Shown in pieces: positions 43,351 to 51,671 of a stretch of 64,000 nucleotides of DNA. Both the position numbers and the translations under genes were made by a program. Below the pieces are notes generated by a model that searched no databases, was not told the origin of the DNA, and was given only the letters and a program-made list of their open reading frames with translations. Within the stretch, counting starts at the first letter, position 1. Each line of letters opens with the position of its first letter. The stretch comes from GCA-2711565 sp963664245 (GTDB taxonomy: Bacteria > Bacteroidota > Bacteroidia > Bacteroidales > GCA-2711565): assembly GCA_963664245.1 (NCBI GenBank), contig OY760934.1:682001-746000 (forward strand), in the 5' to 3' direction.

Positions 43351-45225
43351 CTATTCTTTAATTTCCAATTCAAAGGGTTTCCTGAAATCGTTTATCCTTC
43401 CGGTCAGGATTCTACAATCGGGACATTTAAGGTCGTAGTAAATATTGACATAATGCGACAAACGGCTTTTCAGCTCTTTACGGGCAACCAAATCGTGGAT
43501 TTTCCCGGTTTCGTAAAGGTTGTCAGTGATTACAATTTCCGGGTCAACTTCAAAGCCTGCACCGGTAACCACACGCGGGCCGGCAAACTCAACCAATCCG
43601 CCTTTTTCGCCAATGATAATATCGCCCTGGGTTACATAGCTGGCGTAGGCTCCTCCGGTGGTAGGCCCGATAATTACCGAGATATAAAGCACCCCTGCCT
43701 TTTTCAAATCGAGCAATGCCATGTTCATTTTAGCCATTTGCGCCAACGACATGGGGCCTTCGTTCATGCGGGCTCCTCCCGAAGAACATATAGAAATAAA
43801 CGGGTGGTTGTGTTTGATGGAATAATCCACCGCCCGGCGGAATTTCTCGCCAAAAGCTGCCCCAAACGAGCCGCCAAAGAAACTCAAATCGGTGATGGCA
43901 ACCACCACCTCTTTGCCGTTAATTTCGGCTTTGCCCGTTACCAAACCTTCTTTGGAAAAACATTTTTCTTCCATTTTTTCCAGGTTCTCTTTATAACGGC
44001 CAAAGAAATAACGTTCATTATCTATCAGCTTGCGAATGGTTAAATCGCCTTCTATTTCCTGGAAAGTATTAGGATCGCAAACTTTTTCGATTTGATCCTG
44101 CACTTTTATATTTTCCCCTTTCCCACATTTCGGGCAGGCATAATAATTATCACGGTATTCTTCGTACGGAACAAAACCACAGCCACCGGCTACTTTAAAT
44201 TTGTTCATTTCTACATCCCATTCTTTTTCACACTTCACCAGTTCCACACCTTCCAAATCTTCTTTATCAAGGAAAGCCCGGATTTGGTGCAGGGTATGAA
44301 AATCTTCGCGGTCAACATCTACCATGGGGATGCTGAAGGGTTTTTCGCTTTTTGTTTTGCGTTTGGACAATTTATCGTAATCCTCCACAAAAACGCCGTA
44401 GTTCAGCACCTTTTCGCGACGGGTTTCCAATAATTTTTTTACCAGTTTATCGAACGAACCTTTTTTAGCGAGACCCCAATCTTTAAGGGTTTTTACTAAA
44501 TGTTCTTTGATAATTCCCGTTGTGAACTCATAATTAATATGCGCCCCGTTTTTGGGTTCGGGAAGAATTTCGTCAATCATCCCGATTTCTTTTAAATGGT
44601 CGGCTCCCGGACGAAGTACGTCCAGTGCATCCCCCAGTGTTTCTTCAACTGTTTCGCCTGCTAACAAACGTTTATGAAAGATAATACGGCTGCAACTTTC
44701 AGGGGCAATTACCGAATACAGGGCATTTTCGAGCATAAATGCTTTGTCGGCTGTTTGAAGAGCCAAAGCCCCGCCACTACCGCCTTCACCAATGACAAAC
44801 GAAACGGTTGGAGCAGCAACATTGCCATAGCGGCTGATGCAATCGGAAATTAAAAACGACTGTCCCAAAATCTCCGAATCCATGGAAGTATCCCCGCCAA
44901 ACGTATCGATGAAGGAAACGACAGGTAAACTTAATTTCTCGGCTTCGTCGAGCATTTGCAGGGTGTAGCTAAAACCTTTAGCAGTTAGCATTCCCGTAGC
45001 CATACTTTCTTTTCCCTGGCGGCGTTTTTCCTGCCCAAGGATAATGCATTCAATGCCGTCAACAGTACCTCTAGCTGCAACCAGCGACGGATCGGGACAA
45101 TTGTAATAAATTATATTTTCAAAAATCATTTCGATCACATCCGAACTACGTATTCGCTCAGGCTGACGGATCAAATCATATCTCTCTTTATAACTCTTCC
45201 TGGGAGAGTATTCAAATTTTTTCAT
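43351..45225 (-). CDS. Acetyl-CoA-type carboxyltransferase, fused alpha (AccA) and beta (AccD) subunits
   Basis: Residues about 1-240 are AccA-like (biotin-side oxyanion loop in VIGEGGSGGALAL; AFMLENALYSVIAPESC). Residues about 345-624 are AccD-like (CSSGGARMNEGPMSLAQMAK, GPTTGGAYASYVTQGD). Together they transfer CO2 from carboxybiotin to an acyl-CoA. The order is alpha then beta in one chain of 624 residues. The AccD zinc ribbon is degraded: it has ACPKCGKG, but its first CxxC is reduced to AGGC, leaving three cysteines. AccB and AccC are not in the window, and acyl-CoA specificity cannot be read. Confidence 0.88.
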   Translation of the reverse strand: MKKFEYSPRKSYKERYDLIRQPERIRSSDVIEMIFENIIYYNCPDPSLVAARGTVDGIECIILGQEKRRQGKESMATGMLTAKGFSYTLQMLDEAEKLSLPVVSFIDTFGGDTSMDSEILGQSFLISDCISRYGNVAAPTVSFVIGEGGSGGALALQTADKAFMLENALYSVIAPESCSRIIFHKRLLAGETVEETLGDALDVLRPGADHLKEIGMIDEILPEPKNGAHINYEFTTGIIKEHLVKTLKDWGLAKKGSFDKLVKKLLETRREKVLNYGVFVEDYDKLSKRKTKSEKPFSIPMVDVDREDFHTLHQIRAFLDKEDLEGVELVKCEKEWDVEMNKFKVAGGCGFVPYEEYRDNYYACPKCGKGENIKVQDQIEKVCDPNTFQEIEGDLTIRKLIDNERYFFGRYKENLEKMEEKCFSKEGLVTGKAEINGKEVVVAITDLSFFGGSFGAAFGEKFRRAVDYSIKHNHPFISICSSGGARMNEGPMSLAQMAKMNMALLDLKKAGVLYISVIIGPTTGGAYASYVTQGDIIIGEKGGLVEFAGPRVVTGAGFEVDPEIVITDNLYETGKIHDLVARKELKSRLSHYVNIYYDLKCPDCRILTGRINDFRKPFELEIKE

Positions 45226-45390
45226 AGCTTGTTCAGGTTAGGTTTTTCACACTAATCACTAAATTTAGAATTTCTGTATTGCCTTATCATTTTCGCTCGC
45301 AAAATAAAGCAATACAAAAAAACGAAGCAAGATACTAAAAATTGTAAACATCTTTCATTCACTTCAAGATTTAATCCTAAAGCGAATACT

Positions 45391-45398
45391 TATCTTTG
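45391..45398 (+). promoter_or_regulatory. Promoter -7 box for the TrmH-family gene
   Basis: TATCTTTG is 30 bases before the ATG at 45428 and supports that start over TTG 45422. Confidence 0.5.
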
Positions 45399-45427
45399 TC
45401 CCGTAATTACAAGACTGATTTTTGAGT

Positions 45428-45976
45428 ATGTCGAGACAATTGGAACACCAAGAAGCAATTAGCCAAACTCCTGAACAAAATATTTATGTTATTTGTGACG
45501 GGATAAGAACCCCCGAAAATATCGGAATGATTTTTAGGATTTGTGAAGCCATGGGCACAAAAAAAATCTTTTTTTCCGGTTCGAGCCCCAACCACCAAAA
45601 TATAAAAGTTAAAAAAGTTTCGCGGAACACGGTTGAGAAAATTGATTTTGAATACACAAACAACATACCTCAAATAGTAAACAATTTAAAAGCTACGGGC
45701 TGCAAAATCACGGCGTTGGAAATTACCGACACGAGCAAAAACATAGGCAGGTATAATTTTGGCAAAGCTGAACAAATAGCAATTATTATCGGTTCGGAAA
45801 GAGACGGGATCGCCAAAGAGATTTTAAAAACAGTTGACGAAAGCGTTCATATTCCGATGTTCGGAAACAACTCTTCGATGAATGTTGCAACAGCACTGGG
45901 AATTTGTTTGTACGAGATCAGAAAGCAGGAAAAGAACAACAAACCCTCCTCGCAAGATTATAATGAAAAACGATAG
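45428..45976 (+). CDS. TrmH/SpoU-family RNA 2'-O-methyltransferase
   Basis: The 182-residue SPOUT enzyme shows all three family motifs: NIGMIFRICEAMG (motif 1), IIIGSERDGI (motif 2) and IPMFGNNSSMNVATALGICL (motif 3), which tie the knot that binds SAM. It would methylate a ribose in tRNA or rRNA. It lacks the N-terminal substrate-binding domain of RlmB-type enzymes, so it is closer to TrmH/TrmL-type proteins. Its 3' end overlaps the convergent DUF5916 gene by 19 bases. Confidence 0.88.
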   Translation: MSRQLEHQEAISQTPEQNIYVICDGIRTPENIGMIFRICEAMGTKKIFFSGSSPNHQNIKVKKVSRNTVEKIDFEYTNNIPQIVNNLKATGCKITALEITDTSKNIGRYNFGKAEQIAIIIGSERDGIAKEILKTVDESVHIPMFGNNSSMNVATALGICLYEIRKQEKNNKPSSQDYNEKR

Positions 45977-48585
45977 CTAAACTTTACCAAAAAGATATCG
46001 CTTGGCTGAACACTGAATAAATCATTGATGTTATCGTTAAAATCAAACGTCCCATTGGTTGTACTATAACTTCTTCCTTGCGACCATACCAGGTAAACGG
46101 TTGAACCCGGCAGGTACTCCCAGCGAATCACCAGGTTTGATTTAAACTGAACAAAATTATAATCCGGCTGATCGAACTCGTAATCCGTTATTTCATCGCC
46201 GTCTTCATCAATCAAATACATTTCTTCATCCGGATCATAGCTAATCTGGTTCGCCAAAAATAAATCAAAACGATTGGTATATGAATCGGCTTTCGAATCG
46301 CTTATTAACTTAAATTCTGTATAGTCTCCTGCCGAAACAAATGGCTGCCCGTAATATTGGATGGAAAGATCGGGAGTTATACTATAATTTACCCTCAGCG
46401 TAAAGCCCAAGGTTTTTTGACTTAAGCGGGCAAATACATATTTAGTATCATCTGCAACTTCAAGCTGGTCTACATAGTACAGTTCTCGATCCATTGTATT
46501 ATAGAAACCAGAAACAGAAATCTTTAAAGCATTTGTAGGCCGATACGTAAAACCGGCCCAATATTCATTGTCTTTGGTCCATTTTTCCAGTCCCCTTGAT
46601 TTCCAGAAACCAAAGTAAAAATTAAGTTTTTTGCGGTTATCCGAGTCCACATTAAAATTACAGCTCCATCTGTCGGGATATTTTAATGCCGGTCCTCCAC
46701 GCAAAGCACTGACAGAATAAGATTCGCCAATATGCGTTATTGATCCGTTGCCACTCCATTTCACCTTGAGCTTAGTGTTAAAATTTATATTTTGTTTAAA
46801 ATCGAGCAGTTTCCCATCAAAATTCCAGCTTGCCCAAACATTATGGTTCAAATAAAAGTTTTCAAATATCCAGAAAGGTTTCCGAACATAATACCCTGCC
46901 CATGCACCGGCATGGATTAGATCGGCTGAGCGCATATATCCTATATCATTCAGTTCAAACTCAGGCGAACGATAAGCAAGGCTTGATTCAAATTGCCATT
47001 TCCCATTTCCGCGTTTACCAAATTTAAAAGCGGCAGCGGTTCCTGTTAATGTTTTTCGATTTTCATCCAAATCAACATATCCGGCATCAGGGCGTTGAAA
47101 ATAGCGGGCCGAAGATTCCTGTAAGCTAAGAATAGCATTTTTATTACCTCGAATATGGCTAAAATCATAATTTAGCCCGATGTAGTAAGTTCGGTCTTTC
47201 CAATAATGCATAAAATCAACACCTCCGGTATAAGCTGCACGGGGCAACTCAAATATCTCGTCTGAACTCCCAATATCTCGGTTAACCGCTGTTATCATTC
47301 CTCCGATAGTTGTTTTTCCTTTATTAATATCTTGTTTCAACCTGGCTGCAAAATAGTTTGTAAAAGGCTCAACTGTTTCTTTATGCTCATTAATGCCATC
47401 ACTAACTTTTGCGTTTTCCTCGGCTGTAATGCTCTCCATAATGCCAATTGACAAACCTTTTTTTGTTTTCCCGGAAAGTTTAAAAGCACTTATAATGGTT
47501 GTTGCATCAGGACTATCAACATAATCAACATCAGGGGAGTAATGAGGGAACCTTCCAATACGGCGCGAATAAAACAAATTATCCTGACCGAGATCATTAA
47601 TAACAACGAAATGAGATGGCCGATAATCAAAAATACTTTTCCCCTCAATAAAAAACGGCCGACGTTCGGAAAAATACGATTCAAAAGCAGACAGGTTAAC
47701 TTCCGACGGATCGGCTTCCACCTGTCCAAAATCAGGGTTTATGGTAAAATCAAGTGTTAAATCGTTGGTTACGGCAATTTTACCATCAACACCAACATCC
47801 ATACTAAAATTTTTTCCATCAGTATAGGGATTCCCTTCCTCCTCAGGGTAAGACTCAAACTTCGCAACCGAGTAAGGCAGAATATCAAACTGGCGTTTGG
47901 GTTTTATATCTTTGATTCCATGCAACTCTCCAAATAGATGCACAAATCCCGGGGCATCTTGTGGTATATATTGCCAACGCGAACGCTCTTCTTTTCTAAA
48001 AAAATGACGCATTACCTGAATGCCCCAAACATGTTTTTCTTTATCTCCAAATCGCAACTGACTAAAAGGGATTCTGAATTCAGCGTTCCATCCTTCATCA
48101 TCAACAGAAGTTTTCAGAAACCAAATGGGGTCCCAACTGGTATCCCAGTTCCGTCCATCCTGTGTAATCATTTCATCACCTTTTACTCCGGAAGCCATGG
48201 CAGAAAAAGAGAACGCTGTTTGTTTATCAAAATCACTATCAATGTTGATTTCCACAAAATCACCAGTAAAATTGTCGCGCCTCGATAACAACTGAGAAAT
48301 TTTATCGACCTCAGTATCGTATGCTTTAATAAAAACATAAAGGTTATTATCATCATACAAAATTTTAAACGCTGTTTTTTGAGAAGGAGCCTCTCCTTCG
48401 TTGGGTGTATGTTGAACAAAATCCCCCCCCCATGCCACCTGATCCCAGATACCCTTATCTAAATATCCGTCGATTACAGGAGGCGTAGATGTTTTTTGGG
48501 TTGTATATATTTTTTTTTGAATTTCATTGGCATTTACAAATACGACTGTAAAAACTAAAATAACACTTACAAAAATTAATTTCAT
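45958..48585 (-). CDS. DUF5916 / carbohydrate-binding family 9-like outer-membrane protein
   Basis: From ATG 48585 the protein has a signal (MKLIFVSVILVFTVVFVNA), a CBM9-like N-terminal domain (PPVIDGYLDKGIWDQVAWGG, then YDDNNLYVFIKAYD), and a long C-terminal part of outer-membrane-like strands (DUF5916; ERRPFFIEGKSIFDY is a family hallmark), ending in FLVKFSYRFSL, a C-terminal barrel strand. The length is 875 residues. The family is widespread in Bacteroidota, and its function is not settled. Single gene, converging with the methyltransferase. Confidence 0.88.
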   Translation of the reverse strand: MKLIFVSVILVFTVVFVNANEIQKKIYTTQKTSTPPVIDGYLDKGIWDQVAWGGDFVQHTPNEGEAPSQKTAFKILYDDNNLYVFIKAYDTEVDKISQLLSRRDNFTGDFVEINIDSDFDKQTAFSFSAMASGVKGDEMITQDGRNWDTSWDPIWFLKTSVDDEGWNAEFRIPFSQLRFGDKEKHVWGIQVMRHFFRKEERSRWQYIPQDAPGFVHLFGELHGIKDIKPKRQFDILPYSVAKFESYPEEEGNPYTDGKNFSMDVGVDGKIAVTNDLTLDFTINPDFGQVEADPSEVNLSAFESYFSERRPFFIEGKSIFDYRPSHFVVINDLGQDNLFYSRRIGRFPHYSPDVDYVDSPDATTIISAFKLSGKTKKGLSIGIMESITAEENAKVSDGINEHKETVEPFTNYFAARLKQDINKGKTTIGGMITAVNRDIGSSDEIFELPRAAYTGGVDFMHYWKDRTYYIGLNYDFSHIRGNKNAILSLQESSARYFQRPDAGYVDLDENRKTLTGTAAAFKFGKRGNGKWQFESSLAYRSPEFELNDIGYMRSADLIHAGAWAGYYVRKPFWIFENFYLNHNVWASWNFDGKLLDFKQNINFNTKLKVKWSGNGSITHIGESYSVSALRGGPALKYPDRWSCNFNVDSDNRKKLNFYFGFWKSRGLEKWTKDNEYWAGFTYRPTNALKISVSGFYNTMDRELYYVDQLEVADDTKYVFARLSQKTLGFTLRVNYSITPDLSIQYYGQPFVSAGDYTEFKLISDSKADSYTNRFDLFLANQISYDPDEEMYLIDEDGDEITDYEFDQPDYNFVQFKSNLVIRWEYLPGSTVYLVWSQGRSYSTTNGTFDFNDNINDLFSVQPSDIFLVKFSYRFSL

Positions 48586-48846
48586 AGTTCGAACTAATAA
48601 TTTCCGGTTAACAATCTTCAATACTTTAAAAAGTACTTAAGAATTTTGAAATTGTTACAGACTTAAAACTATAAACTTCCCAAAGTTATTTCATGTGTTT
48701 TCAAAAAACAGACAAACAAGGATATCTTATCTATCAATCAGTATAAAAACATGAGGTTAAACGAATATACATTCGTCGCTGTTTTTATGAAAAAAATAAA
48801 CCACGAATTAAAACAGTCATTATTTTAAAAGCTAAGGATAAGTTTT

Positions 48847-48854
48847 TATTTTTG
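48847..48854 (+). promoter_or_regulatory. Promoter -7 box for the AGCS symporter
   Basis: TATTTTTG lies 28 bases before the ATG. The preceding 260 bases (from 48586) show no gene. Confidence 0.4.
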
Positions 48855-48881
48855 GCAACTTAACTAAATATTAAATCTAAC

Positions 48882-50585
48882 ATGCAGCAATTTGGTAATT
48901 TTCTGGACACTCTCGATGCTTATTTGGGGAGTTCCGAATGGTTTGCCTACTTCTTATTAGGCGTTGGTTTATTTTTTACCCTTTATTTAAAATTTCCGCA
49001 AATACGGTATTTTCGGTTTGCATTAAAAATTGTAAAAGGGAAGTTTGATAAAAGTGAAGACAAAGGAGACACGTCCCATTTTCAGGCTTTAACCACTGCT
49101 TTATCAGGAACCGTAGGAACCGGGAATATTGCCGGTGTTGCATTAGCCATTCATATGGGAGGTCCGGCTGCTTTATTCTGGATGTTGGTAACAGCCATGC
49201 TTGGAATGACCACCAAGTTTGTTGAGGTTACGCTTTCCCACAAATACCGCGAAACAGACTCGGAAGGCAAAATAGCCGGCGGACCGATGTATTATATGAA
49301 AAATGGCCCCATATATTTCCTAAAGAAAAAACTAAACATGAAATGGCTGGCTGTTCTTTTTGCAATTGCTACTGTTATTTCTTCGTTTGGAACCGGAAAC
49401 ATGCCACAAATCAACAGTATCTCCAGCTCGTTAAATGCAACGTTTGGTGTTCAGCAATGGGTTGTCGGAGCAGTTTTAGCAGTTTTACTAAGCATGGTAA
49501 TTATTGGCGGCATCAGCAGGATTGCAAAGGTTACCGAAAAACTGGTTCCAGCTATGGCCATTATTTATCTTGTCGGAGCCTTAGCCGTAATTTTTACAAA
49601 CTACGACAACATCCTGCCATCATTTAGTGCCATATTTTCCAATGTATTTTCAGGATCAGCAGCAACCGGCGGATTCCTCGGGGCAACCTTTGCTTACCTG
49701 TTTAACAGAGGCGTAAACCGTGGTTTATTCTCAAACGAAGCCGGACAGGGTTCTGCACCTATTGCCCACGCTGCCGCACGTGCCCACGAACCAGTATCGG
49801 AAGGGATGGTTGCCCTTTTAGAACCCTTTATCGACACCATTATTATATGTTCGCTTACCGGGCTTGTTTTACTTTCTTCCGGCGTATGGAACCAAAAGTA
49901 TGAGAATCAGTTTGAAATATCCGATTTGGAAATACTCGCAGTAAGTTATTCCGATCATTCGGAGAAAGAAATAAAAATGCTTCGCAATCATATTATTGGC
50001 AAAAACACACTTGAAGACTTTAACGGAACCCTTCAAATAAAAAATGGGGAAATCCAAAACCAGGACATTACCATTATCCATGCCCGCTCAGTAGCCGAGA
50101 ATGTGAAGATTTTAGACAGCAATGAATTGTTTAATGGGAATATTGCAGTTGTAGATGGGAAACCCAATTTAGGGGAAGAAATGGTTATGACCGGAAAATC
50201 CCTTATCCACAGTGCGCCACTAACGGCCAAAGCATTCGAGAAAAGTATTTTGGGTTCAAACGGAAAGTTTATTGTATCCATTGGACTGCTTTTATTTGCA
50301 TTTTCAACGGTTATTTCTTGGTCGTATTACGGCGACCGGGCCATTACTTTCTTAATCGGGACAAAGGGAATCGTTTGGTACCGGATTGTATATATCATCG
50401 GTTTTTTCCTTGCTTCGTTTACCGACACTACCCTCATCTGGAAAATATCTTATATTACCGTGGTAGTGATGACTCTTCCAAACTTAGTGGGCATCCTTCT
50501 GTTACGAAAAGACATGAAAACAACCGTAAAAGATTACTGGAACCAATTTAAAGCCGAATGGCCGAATGAGAAAACCCCTAAATAA
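48882..50585 (+). CDS. Alanine/glycine:cation symporter (AGCS family) with a soluble insertion
   Basis: The 567-residue carrier imports alanine or glycine with Na+ or H+. Family motifs: TALSGTVGTGNIAGVALAI, GGPAALFWMLVTAMLGM, AGGPMYYM, FSNEAGQGSAPIAHAAA. About ten membrane segments are seen. Between the one after EGMVALLEPFIDTII and the last segments lies an extra, polar stretch of about 105 residues (nucleotides about 49890-50240), predicted alpha/beta and soluble; typical family members are about 450 residues. The insertion may be a regulatory domain. Single gene with its own promoter and terminator. Confidence 0.92.
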   Translation: MQQFGNFLDTLDAYLGSSEWFAYFLLGVGLFFTLYLKFPQIRYFRFALKIVKGKFDKSEDKGDTSHFQALTTALSGTVGTGNIAGVALAIHMGGPAALFWMLVTAMLGMTTKFVEVTLSHKYRETDSEGKIAGGPMYYMKNGPIYFLKKKLNMKWLAVLFAIATVISSFGTGNMPQINSISSSLNATFGVQQWVVGAVLAVLLSMVIIGGISRIAKVTEKLVPAMAIIYLVGALAVIFTNYDNILPSFSAIFSNVFSGSAATGGFLGATFAYLFNRGVNRGLFSNEAGQGSAPIAHAAARAHEPVSEGMVALLEPFIDTIIICSLTGLVLLSSGVWNQKYENQFEISDLEILAVSYSDHSEKEIKMLRNHIIGKNTLEDFNGTLQIKNGEIQNQDITIIHARSVAENVKILDSNELFNGNIAVVDGKPNLGEEMVMTGKSLIHSAPLTAKAFEKSILGSNGKFIVSIGLLLFAFSTVISWSYYGDRAITFLIGTKGIVWYRIVYIIGFFLASFTDTTLIWKISYITVVVMTLPNLVGILLLRKDMKTTVKDYWNQFKAEWPNEKTPK

Positions 50586-50592
50586 TCAGGAC

Positions 50593-50634
50593 AAAAAAGA
50601 ACCCGCAATTTTAAAAATTGCGGGTTCTTTTTTT
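50593..50634 (+). terminator. Bidirectional terminator between the symporter and the plug protein
   Basis: A 19-bp perfect stem (AAAAAAGAACCCGCAATTT / its complement, 50593-50611 and 50615-50633) with loop TAA has an A run on the left and a T run on the right, so it can serve both convergent genes. Confidence 0.9.
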
Positions 50635-50650
50635 AAACCTATTACTTATT

Positions 50651-51331
50651 TTACAACATTGTTTCGATCACCACCACACCATGTGCCCCCCTGGCACCAT
50701 ATATGGCAGATTCAGCATCTTTTAAAATACTAATGTGCTTTATATCACAGGGCCTGATATCCGACAGTTCCCCCTCCATACCATCTATAATAATTAGCGC
50801 ATAAGTGTTCCCATTAATTGAACCAAAGCCCCGTATTCTAACTTTTCCGCTACTCGTAACATGAACCCCGGAAACGGTTCCCCTAATCATATCTGCAACA
50901 TCTTTATAAGAATGACAATCTTTGAGCTTCTCGGAAGCGTTGTATGAACCGTAAGAAGAATCCTCCGTTTTAGTATAGCTATAGCCCGAAGATACCATCA
51001 AATCCTTTTTCTGTTTTTTCACTTCGCTTATCGCCATTTCTTTGGGAAACAATATTACATTTACCGTATCTGTACTCGCAATTACCCTTTTCTTTTCAAC
51101 ATAAAACCCTTTTGAATTAAAAGACAAAATATCCTTTTTATTACAGGCAATCGCAAAGCACCCTAACGAATCTGTCAACACCGAAGTATTTGCTTTTTTT
51201 GCTTGCACAACAATATTTGTAACCGGGAACACTTTGTTAAATGCCGTTACTTTTCCGTAAACAATTCTACTTTGTGAATAACCTAAACCTGTTAACAATG
51301 CCAGGAATAAAACTAAGATTGTTTTTTTCAT
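50651..51331 (-). CDS. Stand-alone carboxypeptidase-regulatory + TonB-plug protein
   Basis: The 226-residue protein has a signal (MKKTILVLFLALLTGLGYSQ), a CarboxypepD_reg-like domain (about 23-95) and a TonB-dependent-receptor plug domain (about 125-226; DVADMIRGTVSGVHV, RIRGFGSINGN, ALIIIDGMEG, KHISILKDAESAIYGARGA). It has no barrel at all: the stop follows the end of the plug (GVVVIETML). SusC-like receptors normally continue for about 800 more residues. Either it is a truncated receptor with a clean stop, or a free plug-like adaptor. The gap 51332-51547 upstream holds nothing I can name. Confidence 0.85.
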   Translation of the reverse strand: MKKTILVLFLALLTGLGYSQSRIVYGKVTAFNKVFPVTNIVVQAKKANTSVLTDSLGCFAIACNKKDILSFNSKGFYVEKKRVIASTDTVNVILFPKEMAISEVKKQKKDLMVSSGYSYTKTEDSSYGSYNASEKLKDCHSYKDVADMIRGTVSGVHVTSSGKVRIRGFGSINGNTYALIIIDGMEGELSDIRPCDIKHISILKDAESAIYGARGAHGVVVIETML

Positions 51332-51547
51332 TTTATATCGTATTAAATTTTGTTTGTTTTTACGTATGATGAATAAACATTTAAAATCCCTATTACTAAA
51401 TACTGGAAATTATAAAATTACCATTTATACTTCATATTACAAGTCTTTTTGACAAACATATTTACAAATGAAGCGATTACTCATATTTAAAGCAACACTA
51501 TAACATAAAAAATCTAAAACGGACTATCATTATTTCGCCTAAAATCT

Positions 51548-51555
51548 TAACTTTG
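51548..51555 (+). promoter_or_regulatory. Promoter -7 box for the cDPGS-like gene
   Basis: TAACTTTG matches TAnnTTTG; transcription would start near 51562, giving a leader of about 110 bases. Confidence 0.45.
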
Positions 51556-51575
51556 TTTCCGATATATTTTTTACA

Positions 51576-51671
51576 ATGAAAGAATCACAAATCTCGCCCT
51601 GAGATTTTGTGGGGTTCTCCCGAAAACACGGGATTTGAAATCTGTCATTTAACTTTAAAATTATTTTACAG
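51576..51671 (+). promoter_or_regulatory. Structured leader with an 8-codon ORF before the cDPGS-like gene
   Basis: ATG 51576 to TGA 51602 encodes MKESQISP. Its last codons lie in a hairpin AAATCTC-GCCCT-GAGATTT (51589-51607), and a second hairpin TCCCG-AAAACA-CGGGA follows (51618-51633). A GATTT/AAATC motif recurs, so alternative pairings exist. It could be an attenuator or chance structure. Confidence 0.35.

Noticed and set aside
43318..44043. 241-codon open frame on the + strand
   Set aside because: Antisense to the AccA-AccD fusion; no recognisable protein pattern.
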